The position numbers and the translations under genes were made by a program. Of a stretch of 64,000 bases of DNA, positions 1-12,040 are shown one piece after another. Each line of letters starts with the position of its first letter. Within the stretch, counting starts at the first letter, position 1. Under the pieces are notes generated by a model. The model was not told the origin of the DNA. It searched no databases and was given only the letters and a program-made list of their open reading frames with translations. Location of the stretch: contig JAQFVV010006429.1 in assembly GCA_028023455.1 (NCBI GenBank), positions 1,133,508-1,197,507 on the forward strand. Direction: 5' to 3'. Source of the DNA: Epiperipatus broadwayi (Eukaryota; Onychophora; Udeonychophora; Euonychophora; Peripatidae).

Positions 1-1039
1 ATGTAAAATCATTTCCATTTATTTATTTTTTATTCTTTAAGTTTTTATCATGATTTTTTTTGTTTTTCATTAAATTAATTATATAAATGTTAAACTTAAG
101 TCGGGCGTGAATGGCTGTATAGATTTGTAAAGTTATATTAGGGGAGGGTAATCTTAGGTTATTTGTGTCATTGTTAGATTGGGTCAATGGATTGGATATA
201 TTGATGTAGTTAGTAGATGTAGTCGGAGATTCGCTACTGGCAGAATTGCTTCATACGCTGCACTCTCCCGTTTTGCCTATGGAAGGAATTATAAGACGCA
301 GAGCGCAGTTCCTTTCTATGGAGTTTTTTTTTTTATTGTTCTTCTCGTTAGATAGAAGTAATATTCCTGTCTAATGAGAGTCAATATCTTCTCTTAACCT
401 TTTTGGTGCTGCTGTATTCCATATTACATTGAATACATCGATGTATCAGATGGATTGATGCCAGTTTGACTGCGAATTTTAGCCTAAGGTTAAATAGGGA
501 CAGAATATTTTATTTTCAAATGCAAATCTATGTGGTCTATTCATACTTGACCCTAAATAAAAATGCATTAAATTTAAGTTGTTTATAGACGCTTGCATGG
601 ATTGGTTATCGGTTAAGTATGTTTTGGGTTTTCATATTTGATCAAAATATATAGACATTCGATAAATAATGATACCTTACGGTGAGTATCTAAAATGTAT
701 TTATTCGGATGTCTTTTAAGTTATTGGTGACAATGCAAGTATCTTATGGTGAATACTATTGGGTTACATATAAATTTCCCTCCGCAATTGTCAGTAATCA
801 ATAATTTTGTATTTTGATCGTTTATGTCTACTTTGAAATGTTTTTGACCGTGAAATCTATGTAACCGATCTATATTCCAACATTATAAACAAGCTTTCAT
901 AAATTTATCTGTGTGAACTTAATTAAAATGTAAAATTAGAATATAATAGTAATTAAATGTAAATTAAAGTCAAAAATCAAAGTTAAAAATAATGTTAAAT
1001 GTTAAAATGTAAAACTAATACTAAAATAATTTTAAATAT

Positions 1040-1072
<33 letters not shown>

Positions 1073-1335
1073 ATAAATAAATGTTTGTATGTTAATTACT
1101 GGCAGTGGCTTATTTTATTCCTCTTTATATATATATTCTTATATTATATTATTAAATCTCTGCTATTCCACTGAGCTAGTGACATGGGCTAACGACCGGA
1201 ACCAAAATATTAAAAAAAAAAAAAAATTTTTTTTACTTACGTATCTGCCTACTTTATAAATTTTTCTAGGTTCAAATGCCTAGATGGCGCCCTGTAGTGC
1301 AGTTTACGTAAGTCTGCATTCTCCGGATCATTACA
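1..1335 (+). mobile_element. 5' LTR (truncated by window edge) of a non-autonomous LTR element, family member A
   Basis: This stretch is repeated at 2916-4236 with only scattered substitutions (roughly 2% by eye) and, more distantly, three times at 52.6-58.8 kb. It ends CATTACA at 1335 and is followed two bases later by a primer-binding-site-like sequence. The start lies outside the window; by comparison with the next copy about 860 bp are missing. It has no coding capacity. A segment at about 565-905 is present in this group but absent from the 52-58 kb copies. The family is unnamed; the LTR call rests on the TGTAA...TTACA ends and the adjacent PBS-like motif. Confidence 0.6.
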
Positions 1336-2055
1336 ACTGGTGCCCAATGTGGGGCCGATCTTTAATAAAAACCACATATACCCTGAGTAAATTTCTTTTT
1401 TCAAAATGAAATATTTTATCTGTTTACATATAGTCGTATACTTTAAATCTTATAAAAGCACTGCCAGAATGAAATAGCACATATATTAAACACTAGAAAG
1501 TATAAATAATTTTAAACTGTAGTTCGTTAAAAAGAAAGTCAAAAGGTTGCGATTGATATTTTGTTGTTAATATAAATTATGCTTTAATGTGTATAGGAGT
1601 GCACAGCCACGCAAGTTTATTATGGTAAATGTGGTACCTTACGGAGAGTACCATTGGGAATTTACTTCAGTGTAATCCTATTTAAGCATTTTAATCAGTC
1701 ATAAATAAGTTGGTGGTATTTATAATTGTGCTGCAAATATACACGCATAAACCCATTATCTTTCAAAATATATCTACTTCAATGCAACTTCCTGAATAAT
1801 TTATAAAATAACTTGCTTGTCATGCCGTGTGTAAAAATAAAATGTATAAAATAAAATAGAACTCTTGTGGGGAGAGGTGTAAATGTAAATGGTCCTTAGG
1901 TAAGTGATAGTAAACATTTTTCTTTTTGTATATAGTCTTTTTGTAAAATTATTAACCGGATGTTTTGTAAATGTCTTCGTCAATCGTGTACCGTAATTAC
2001 TAACCCTAAGTAAATTATTTTTTTTTGATCATTTTTTTAAGTAACTTTACTGATA
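1336..2055 (+). mobile_element. Internal region of the non-autonomous LTR element (no ORF)
   Basis: This is the 720-bp spacer between two LTR copies. It begins AC and then TGGTGCCCAATGTGGGGCC at 1338, which has the TGG start and length of a tRNA primer binding site; I cannot say which tRNA. A TATA-like box (TATAAAAGC) lies near 1450. There is no gag or pol similarity in any frame, so mobilisation would need an autonomous partner. A clear polypurine tract just before 2056 is missing, which weakens the LTR interpretation. A motif near 1633-1662 (CTTACGGAGAGTACC) resembles two motifs inside the LTR near 675 and 745. Confidence 0.5.
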
Positions 2056-4236
2056 TGTAATGAGCACAGACATTCGTTACATTGTTGTTTTTTTTATTTA
2101 TTAAACATGAAAGTAAATTAAAAAGGTCACATTTAAAAATTTTCTTTAAGAATTAAAAATTGAAATTAAATATCATCTTAAACTCTTATATATAAATCGC
2201 ACAGATAATGAAAAATTATTAAAATAAAACTTTATTAAAGAAAAAGTATTTTAAAACTAAATTTTAAAAAGATTTGGAAATAAAATTATATCTTTAAATT
2301 TATCTTTAAATATATCTTTGATTTGGAAAACAGGTTAATTAATCAGAAATGGAAATGATAAATTTAATTAGTCAAATGTAAACCAGCCTTGGGCATTTAA
2401 ATGTAAAAACATCGGTCAGATAGGAAAACAATAGAAACAAATAGCCAATGAAAGAAATCCATCAGGAAATTGGACCTCAGCGAAAGGATCATCACATCGA
2501 TGACATAATGCCAAGTCAATCCTTCGAATACATATAAAAGGAAAATTTGGAAATTATTAATCAGTGAGTTATTATGATTATTACAATGTGACAGATAGAT
2601 GTTAGTGCAGAGGTGCACATTCAATCCCTTCAGTTGTTATAAAATGGAAAAATGAAACATCGCTTTTCTTATATTCAGAGGACCACAGGGTCATCGGGAA
2701 ATTTAACGCTGGATTTCAAACGGCAAGCAATTGTAAACAATGAACATTTCTAAAACTGTAAGACTTTCTAAGTTATAACGAACAATATTAATTTGAAAAC
2801 ACTAAGAACTTTAAATTTTAAACTTTCCTAGTATTTAATTGTTACAAATAGAATCCTATCTGACCAAACTAAATTCTTTATTAATAGTGTTATTTGATGT
2901 ATTTTTTTTCTTATTTATGTAAAATCATTTCCATTTATTTATTTTTTATTCTTTAAGTTTTTATCATGATTTTTTTTGTTTTTCGTTAAATTAATTATAT
3001 AAATGTTAAACTTAAGTCGGGCATGAATGGCTGTATAGATTTGTAAAGTTATATTAGGGGAGGGTAATCTTAGGTTATTTGTGTCATTGTTAGATTGGGT
3101 CAATGGATTGGATATATTGATGTAGTTAGTAGATGTAGTCAGAGATTCGCTACTGGCAGAATCGCTTCATATGCCACACTCTCCCATTTTGCCTATGGAA
3201 GGAATTATAAGACGCAGAGCGCAGTTCCTTTCTATGGAGTTTTTTTTTTTATTGTTCTTCTCGTTAGATAGAAGTAATATTCCTGTCTAATGAGAGTCAA
3301 TATCTTCTCTTAACCTTTTTGGTGCTGCCGTATTCCGTATTACATTGAATACATCGATGTATCAGATGGATTGATGCCATTTTGACTGCGAATTTTAGCC
3401 TAAGGTTAAATAGGGACAGAATATTTTATTTTCAAATGCAAATCTATGTGGTCTATTTATACTTGACCCTAAATAAAAATGCATTAAATTTAAGTTGTTT
3501 ATAGATGCTTGCATGGATTGGTTATCGGTTAAGTATGTTTTGGGTTTTCATATTTGATCAAAATATATAGACATTCGATAAATAATGATACCTTACGGTG
3601 AGTATCTAAAATGTATTTATTCGGATGTCTTTTAAGTTATTGGTGACAATGCAAGTATCTTATGGTGAATACTATTGGGTTATGTATAAATTTCCCTCCG
3701 CAATTGTCAGTAATCAATAATTTTGTATTTTGATCATTTATGTTTACTTTGAAATGTTTTTGACCATGAAATCTATGTAACCGATCTATATTCAACATTA
3801 TAAACAAGCTTTCATAAATTTATCTGTGTGAACTTAATTAAAATGTAAAATTAGAATATAATAGTAATTAAATGTAAATTAAAGTCAAAAATCAAAGTTA
3901 AAAATAATGTTAAATGTTAAAATGTAAAACTAATACTAAAATAATTTTAAATCTTATATATATGTACATAAATAAATGTTTGTATGTTAATTACTGGCAG
4001 TGGCTTATTTTATTCCTCTTATATATATATTCTTATATTATATTATTAAATCTCTGCTATTCCACTGAGCTAGTGACATGGGCTAACGACCGGAACCAAA
4101 ATATTAAAAAAAAAAAAAAAAATTTTTTTTTTTTTTACTTACGTATCTGCCTACTTTATAAATTTTTCTAGGTTCAAATGCCTAGATGGCGCCCTGTAGT
4201 GCAGTTTATGTAAGTCTGCATTCTCCGGATCGTTAC
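2056..4236 (+). mobile_element. 3' LTR of the non-autonomous LTR element, complete (2181 bp)
   Basis: The copy starts TGTAATGAGCACAGAC at 2056 and ends CGTTACA at 4236, giving TGTAA...TTACA ends typical of LTRs. Its second half repeats 1-1335. The right flank runs straight into ATATATATTTT, the same kind of TA-rich target as the second array at 51.7-58.8 kb. It contains TATA-like boxes near 2530 and 2638 and an A-run/T-run cassette near 4105-4136 shared by all copies. The length is unusual for an element whose internal part is only 720 bp. No protein is encoded. Confidence 0.6.
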
Positions 4237-5210
4237 AATATATATTTTAATTTATAATCATAAATGGAATAAATGTACATATATAAAATGTAAAATTATA
4301 TGTTTATATATATATATATATATATATTCATGTATTTGTATTATGTTTGTTATAGTTCTAAGGAAGATTGCTGCGGCAATCAAAACTATCAATAGTGAGT
4401 TGTAAAAAAGCATTGTAAAAAATAATAAAGAAGATTGATGTACAAACACAGCTAATGGTATGCAATCATTGATTTATATATAAGAAGAAAAAAAATATCA
4501 CTATATAAACAAATTGAAACAATATCTAATTTTCAACACACCATTGAAATTATTTTGTTAATTGCCATATAATAAAAATTAAAACAATCTTTGTTGGTTA
4601 TATATTTTAGACCACCACACTTTTCAGCTGCCTTAAAAGACAATTAATTTTTATATCAATTTAAAGGTTTTTTTTTTTATTATTTCTACAAATGCTATAT
4701 ATTTTATGTTAAAGTTTGAATATTTAATTGAATAGTTCTTTTAAAGTCTACTTCTTTCTTTATGGCCCATCAACACACAAAGCAGAGTTACATAACATTA
4801 ATCTTTTCAGATAACGTTGCTGTTCAAATTCTTATTTTAATATGTAAGTGACAAATGGTGGTTAAATATATGAAATAAAAATTAAAATCATGTCAAATCT
4901 TCAAAGATTCATCTACAATATTAAATACATGAAATAAAAATTAAAATCATGTCAAATCTTCAAAGATTCATCTACAATATTTTATAAGTCACCATACAGA
5001 AAAAAATCAAATCAAACTAAATGTTGACATAAATAATTCATGTTAGTGTTATTGAAATAAAAATTGAGGCCTATATTAGTGTGAAATGCAGTCATTTCTC
5101 ATGACTTGAAAAATGAAGTGCTCTTAATATATTAGTCTGGATATTTTTCATTTTCTAAGATTAATGAAATAATGTAAATGGACTTTCAAGTATTTCAACT
5201 TATTTTATAT
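4237..5210. other. AT-rich DNA without recognised gene
   Basis: Contains a (TA)n tract near 4308-4326 and the 59-bp duplication listed separately. No protein similarity seen in six frames. Confidence 0.6.
4862..4980 (+). repeat. Tandem duplication, 2 x 59 bp
   Basis: Two adjacent copies starting TTAAATATATGAAAT (4862) and TTAAATACATGAAAT (4921) differ by a single visible substitution, so the duplication is recent. No function apparent. Confidence 0.9.
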
Positions 5211-5227
5211 CATGTCATCATTTTCAA

Positions 5228-5366
5228 ACATTATTGATTCAGTGCAGGATGAAGGTCTCTCCAAGATTAATTTATCTTCTCTGATTTCTAGCCTCTCTCC
5301 TCCACATCACGCCAGTACACTTTCTTATTTCATCCACCCATCTCAAATGACGTCTGTTTCTAGGTT
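5228..5366 (-). pseudogene. 3' end of RTE-type LINE reverse transcriptase ORF (relic)
   Basis: Read on the minus strand from 5364 the frame gives RWVDEIRKCTGVMWRREARN, then one stop, then LGETFIL. This is the conserved extreme C-terminus of RTE-like LINE polyproteins (pattern GRP..RW.DDI.K..G..W...A..R..W..LGE.F). A second stop follows near the natural end, and the sequence leads into an ATGATG-type 3' tail near 5213, as expected for RTE elements. Only about 45 codons survive. A second, more decayed member lies on the same strand at 18.35-18.96 kb. The family assignment comes from memory of the motif and needs a profile search. Confidence 0.65.
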
Positions 5367-5379
5367 TTTTACAATCTTT

Positions 5380-6940
5380 CGAAATACGTATATATATATA
5401 TCGTTTGTGTGTACATTTTCATATATATATAAATTTAATGATACAGAAATAAAAATAAGGAAAATCTAAAATAAGCATTGAATGGCTGATTTTTTCCTCC
5501 AATATTTTCTTGAATATTCTCAGACATTTTTTTTTATCAGTACAAATAATTAAAAGACATATCAAAATAAAATAAAAATTTATACAAAAGAATAAAAATA
5601 AAATTAAAAAATCAAATATCAGTACAAGTTGCCTTCTATCTTTAGAAATAAATAACAGACTGGAATTTATTTCTAATGACTCAGAAATAAATAAAAGAAA
5701 AAAATTATATTAGAAGAAAAATAAATAGTAAAGGGAGTAATGCTCTTTTTTAAAAAAAATGATTAACGTTATATATATGTGGGTGTGTGTATCTGTGACT
5801 GCGTCAAATATTTTTCTAAGGTTTCTTATATATAAGAATAGTAAAAAAAAAAATGCTTCACTGCAAAAAAAAAATAATATGACAGTTATGATCGATTATA
5901 TTTACTCAAATTGTTTATTATTGATTCAGTTACAATTGATTTTTTTTTTAATGTGTTAGTTACTAAGCTATTATTAATTAATAAAATATCAAAAAGCAAT
6001 TTTACATAAACTGATCACAATATTAAATATGAATATTCATCTAAATAGGAATATCCATCAAATTTTTTTGCCTAAAATCTCTTCTTTTTTTTTTTGGATT
6101 TTGCATTAACTTCAATAGATATTTGTTAACTTTAAACACACAATAATACTAAACATCACAGTATACATAAAAATAATGAAGTATCATAGTTTACAAGTAA
6201 TGATGCATTTGATATGATGTAGTGGTTTTTATTATATACTTATGGATTATGTAGTTTTATGATTTAGCCCTAAGCTAAACGTAATCTATTGTAAAATATT
6301 AGCCTTTATCTCTTCATATGGAAACATTAGGGTTTTCAAAGGTTATTAAAAGTAAGACTCGTTCTTTATCCTTTGAATATATTAATGGTAATTGCAGAAC
6401 AATTAGTCTGTTCATAAATTAAACAATAGCCAAAATTCATCAAGTATTTTAAAAACCAGGTCAAAAACTAAGCTTGTATAACAACTACAGCCCAAAGGTA
6501 GAATTGTATCATTTTATTTAATCATTGGTTTTTGATGCTCAGAAGAACTTACTTCTGTTTTACAATTAATAGCACTTATGTAACAATAATAATTAACAGA
6601 TTTTGATTATATTGTTCAGATTTGAACAAAATCAGTAGAAAATACATTATTAAGAGCTTCAATGAAAATCACTATTAAGAAACAGCAATTTGTCATTAAA
6701 ATTACTAATTAGACAAGATGACTTATGATGAAAAAAAAATGAAGATACACAAAAAATGATCCATTAAGAGGAGTAGAATATCTAAAATTTTGTAAAATGG
6801 TATGTAAAAATTAATAATGACATAAAAAATATAAATGATTTAGAAGGAAATTTATAGAATAAAATATAAAAGTATCATAAGCATAAACCAAAATATTGTT
6901 AACAGTAGAAAAATTTTGTCTGAAGTAATAAAGAAATGTT
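5380..6940. other. AT-rich DNA without recognised gene
   Basis: Many A and T homopolymers and short TA tracts. No coding or repeat signature recognised. Confidence 0.55.
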
Positions 6941-6944
6941 GAAC

Positions 6945-8420
6945 TTAAAAGAAAGATGGCATCATGAACTATGTGGAAGAGTTCTGTAAAGAATTATACA
7001 GTAATAAAGAACAAGAAAAAGTATCACCACCTATCATTACTACATCTTTTGAATTAGCCATCATTTTAAATGAAAAAGTGAGATAATTATATCTAAGAAG
7101 AAAGAAAAAACTCCAGATAATTATGGAATTACATTCAATATCTTAAAAAAAGCTGATGAAGAAATAAAGAAATATTGGCAAACTTATATACAAAATTTGT
7201 AAATGATAGCGATGTACGAGGTGATTGAAAAATGCTGTACTGATATTGATATTTTTAAAAGGTTATAAAGAAGATATTAGAAATTACAGAATCAGTCTTA
7301 TCTCTTTTATGTGAAAACATTTCTAAGATAATTATAACTTGTCTACAGCAAATTTTGCTTTTTAAACCAACCAAAACAAATATTATGGATTTGAAATGGG
7401 TTTAGCCCAGTGAATCATATTTAAGTATTGAGAGATATTTTAGAAAATACCAATGAATATGAGTTTTCAATATGCTTTGGATTTGTTGATTATGATAAAA
7501 GCATTGGATCATCAAGATATAAACCTAGGATATTATCTATTTCTGAATTTTTTTAGCAAAATACAATATCAATAATTAGATAACATTGTGATACTAAAAA
7601 TATTAATATAGGAAAGAATCACATGATCGCCATCTCTTATACTAGCACATAATTGATGAAGGCCACAAGCCAGAAACTAGTCTGGAGATATTGGATGAGT
7701 AGGCATTAGATAGGGATTTTATGCACAAGCCTCTGGCATCCATTGATTACTCTGGTTAGCACAAGGTGACACTACTGTATGGAGAATTTTGCCTGGTTTA
7801 TAGGAAATATTGTGTGACAGGGTGACTCCATATCTCCAAAACATTTTCCAGCAGTTTTTCAAAAAGTATTTTATGGATTTAAATGGGAATCTAGGAATGC
7901 AAAAGATTTTTTAAGTTTTCTAGATTTTTCATATCACTCAGTTGTTTTTTCAAATAATACTTCAGAGTTTTAAAACATGTTGAAAGAGTTATCAGATTAA
8001 ATTAATAAAAATAGATCTAAAGTTAAGTGCTAAAAGGCTAGGGTTAAAAGACTAAAATAATATTCAATAGATTTTCTCAGAAAAAAAAATAAAAATTGAT
8101 AATTATACAAATACCTTGGTCAGATTATAATACAGATGAAATATAATAAATGAAAATTATCATAGAATTAATCTTGGATGAAGTTCTTTTGATAGAAACA
8201 ACTAAAATGTAACTTCAAAAATTTTGTAAGCTATATCTCAGAAAATGTAGCAAACAAAACATATGCATCAACAGCCAGAAATATGAGGCTGCTATTGATC
8301 AAGTAGTGTAGAACATTTTATGTAAACAATCCAAGGGGTAAAACAAGGCATAGTTTAGATGTATAGATTATACCAAGTAATATTTTAATAAAAATAGCAT
8401 AGTTTGTATGAAATATGATA
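6945..8420 (+). pseudogene. Decayed RTE-type LINE reverse transcriptase
   Basis: Translated fragments scattered over three frames follow the order of an RTE-like RT. Near 6960: NYVEEFCKELYSNKE. Near 7110-7160: KTPDNYG followed by LKKADEEIKK. Near 7270: the DIRNYR..SLIS region. Near 7453-7500: NEYEFSICFGFVDYDKS, matching the first catalytic palm motif (F.DY.KAFD). Near 7935: YHSVVFSNNTSE in the place of YADD(I/V)VxFS, with both aspartates lost. Near 8095: DNY...LGQII, the conserved post-palm motif. Numerous stops and frameshifts make it a dead copy. A SINE-like element interrupts it at about 7612-7806. No endonuclease domain was recognised upstream. Confidence 0.65.
7612..7806 (+). mobile_element. 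SINE-like element with conserved core (copy 1)
   Basis: A core starting TGATGAAGGCCACAAGCCAG is shared with minus-strand copies at about 40195-40370 and 42780-42925. The head (AGAATCACATGATC...CTAGCACATAATTG) recurs at about 8502-8545 and the tail (GGAGAATTTTGCCTGG) at 8575 and 40590. The head-core-tail modularity is SINE-like, reminiscent of SINE superfamilies with a conserved central domain, but no Pol III promoter was identified at its start. Confidence 0.5.
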
Positions 8421-8501
8421 AAGGAAATTGGTTTGTTTTATTATCAAAACAGGATTTTGCAAAAAAAATGTACACCAGTAACTACACTCCTACAACTTAA
8501 A

Positions 8502-8590
8502 AAGAATCACATGATCACTATATTTTATACTAGCACATAATTGTGCTGTTTGCCACAGGGTGGCAATACTATATGGAGAGTTTTGGGATC
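8502..8590 (+). mobile_element. Core-less SINE-like fragment (head plus tail)
   Basis: Repeats the head of the 7612 element (AGAATCACATGATCACTAT, CTAGCACATAATTG) and continues directly into the tail (GCCACAGGGTGGCAATAC, ATGGAGAGTTTTG), lacking the roughly 110-bp core. Either a deletion variant or the ancestral form. Confidence 0.45.
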
Positions 8591-8765
8591 TTTAGCTACA
8601 AGAAAATATACAGGTAAATGGAAAAATATGGGTGATTTATTTTGTAAATTATGTAAGAAAGAAATAGAAAATATTAGGCATTTGTTAATTGAATGTAAAT
8701 GTTTGAAAACAGAAAGAGTACATATAATGAAGTTATTGAAGAATAAATATGAAAAAAGTGATTAA
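8585..8765 (+). pseudogene. LINE C-terminal zinc-knuckle fragment
   Basis: The frame open at 8541-8765 encodes SLATRKYTGKWKNMGDLF and then CKLCKKEIENIRHLLIEC, a C-x2-C-x8-H-x4-C knuckle of the kind ending many Jockey/R1/I-type LINE polyproteins (CPLC...ETxxHxLxEC). About 60 codons remain open; the reading frame decays after 8765. It probably belongs to a different LINE clade from the RTE relic just upstream, since RTE elements usually lack this knuckle. The ATG at 8541 lies in the flanking SINE-like tail and is not a credible native start. Confidence 0.6.
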
Positions 8766-8975
8766 GTGAATTATTGGTTTTTATGCTGGGTTTGGGAAAA
8801 GTTAAGGGGGAATTAGATATTAAGGCTATAGAGTTGACAAAGATTATGTAGTGGAAATGGAATGGAGCAGAATATGGGAAAACTTAGAGTGGAGAATGGA
8901 AAATTAAGTGGCTAACAGGTTTATCTATGCATAATTGCTTAGATATTCTTGACTTCGTTTAAGGAGAAGCCACAA

Positions 8976-8999
8976 TACATCACATCACATCATCACATC
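8976..8999 (+). repeat. Short CACAT/CATCA repeat, possible LINE 3' tail
   Basis: CATCACATCACATCATCACATC lies where a plus-strand LINE copy would end. Short tandem 3' tails are common in poly(A)-less LINEs. Confidence 0.4.
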
Positions 9000-9194
9000 C
9001 TTGTTTATAAACTTAAAAAGAAGTAAAAATAAATTTATGTCCATCGTTCTACAGAACTTTTGTAATAAAGTATTTCTGAAATGCAAATATTTTAACATTG
9101 ACCTGTCTGGTGTGACTCTGCCTTGACTATTCAAGAATATAAAATTACATAAAGTCAGCATGGGTTTTTTTGTTTCATTAGCCACTTACTGAGG

Positions 9195-10990
<1,796 letters not shown>

Positions 10991-11472
10991 GAAAAGAATG
11001 CTAAACGAATTAAGAAAGTAAAATAATAATAATAATAAATAATAATTAATGTAAATAGTTCAAAATTGTTAAGAAAGTTATCAGAGATAAAATGGTCAAA
11101 CTGACACATTTTACTCTTGTTGGGGTAGCAGTGTAATGTACTACTGTTTAAGCATTACAAATTTTATAATAACATTGTAAGATTAAAATGTTATACAAAA
11201 ATATGTAAGAGAAAAATAATAATGATTATAAAATCTGAAGTCAATATTAAAAGTTTTAAAAAAAATTTTGTTTAATTTTGTTGTAAAAACCTAGCGTATA
11301 TTGTTTGACAGGAAAATAAAGAAAAAAGAAAGCTGTATCATTGCTTTTATAAATTTGCTAAGTTTAAAAAAAAAGGAGATAAACAGGAAAGCAATAAAAA
11401 AGGGAGGGAAATATGTAATTAGTATAAGTTTTACTAATTTAAAATAATAATAATGATAAGAAGAAACAATTT

Positions 11473-11485
11473 GAGGGGGGAGAAA
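11473..11485 (+). other. Polypurine tract of the gypsy element
   Basis: GAGGGGGGAGAAA, 13 purines, sits downstream of the integrase relic and just before the probable 3' LTR; it would prime plus-strand DNA synthesis in an LTR element. Confidence 0.6.
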
Positions 11486-12040
11486 TTTAACTAAATTAAA
11501 AAAGATTTAAAACTATATTTCTCTCTTTTCATCTATTTAAAATAAAATAAAATGTGTGTGCTGATTTTAAAAAACTACATTAAGATGTGTATATATGTGT
11601 GCATATAAAAAAGAAAGTTGAATTAAAAAAAGAAAAAAATAAAGTTTGTAATATAAAGGTTAAGATAAATTCAAAGATTGCCTGACTGATAAGCAAAGAT
11701 GGAATGGAAATAATTAATTAGCAATGGCTACAAGTAAACAGTGGGAATAATTAAAAAGTTATATCTTATCCTAAGTAGATTAATCTGGAAGGAATGTGAA
11801 CAAATAAACAATGGAAATTTAATTAATAAATTTAATTAACTTAAATGTTAATCAAACTGAACAATAGGAGAGCTACATATAAAAAGGCCTTAAAAAAATT
11901 GTCATCATCAGATCTCTTTTAGCAGTGTTATTCCAGTCTGTGCAAATAAAACTTATTTTTGTGCATGCCAAGAAAACCATGTGTTGCTAATTATGCCACT
12001 ATACTCCAGTCTCTGACCACCCTACAATATCTGAAGGTCA
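11486..12040 (+). mobile_element. Probable 3' LTR of the gypsy relic
   Basis: Starts after the polypurine tract. Holds promoter-like signals: a TATA box (ACATATAAAAAGG) at about 11873-11886, an initiator-like CATCATCAGATC downstream, and a polyadenylation signal AATAAA at 11945. The 3' boundary is uncertain (near CCCTACAATATC, about 12025) because the partner 5' LTR is not in the window. Confidence 0.5.

Noticed and set aside
4092-4171. Coding end of the 85-codon frame at 3914-4171
   Set aside because: It lies in the LTR, runs through homopolymers and is broken in the other LTR copies.
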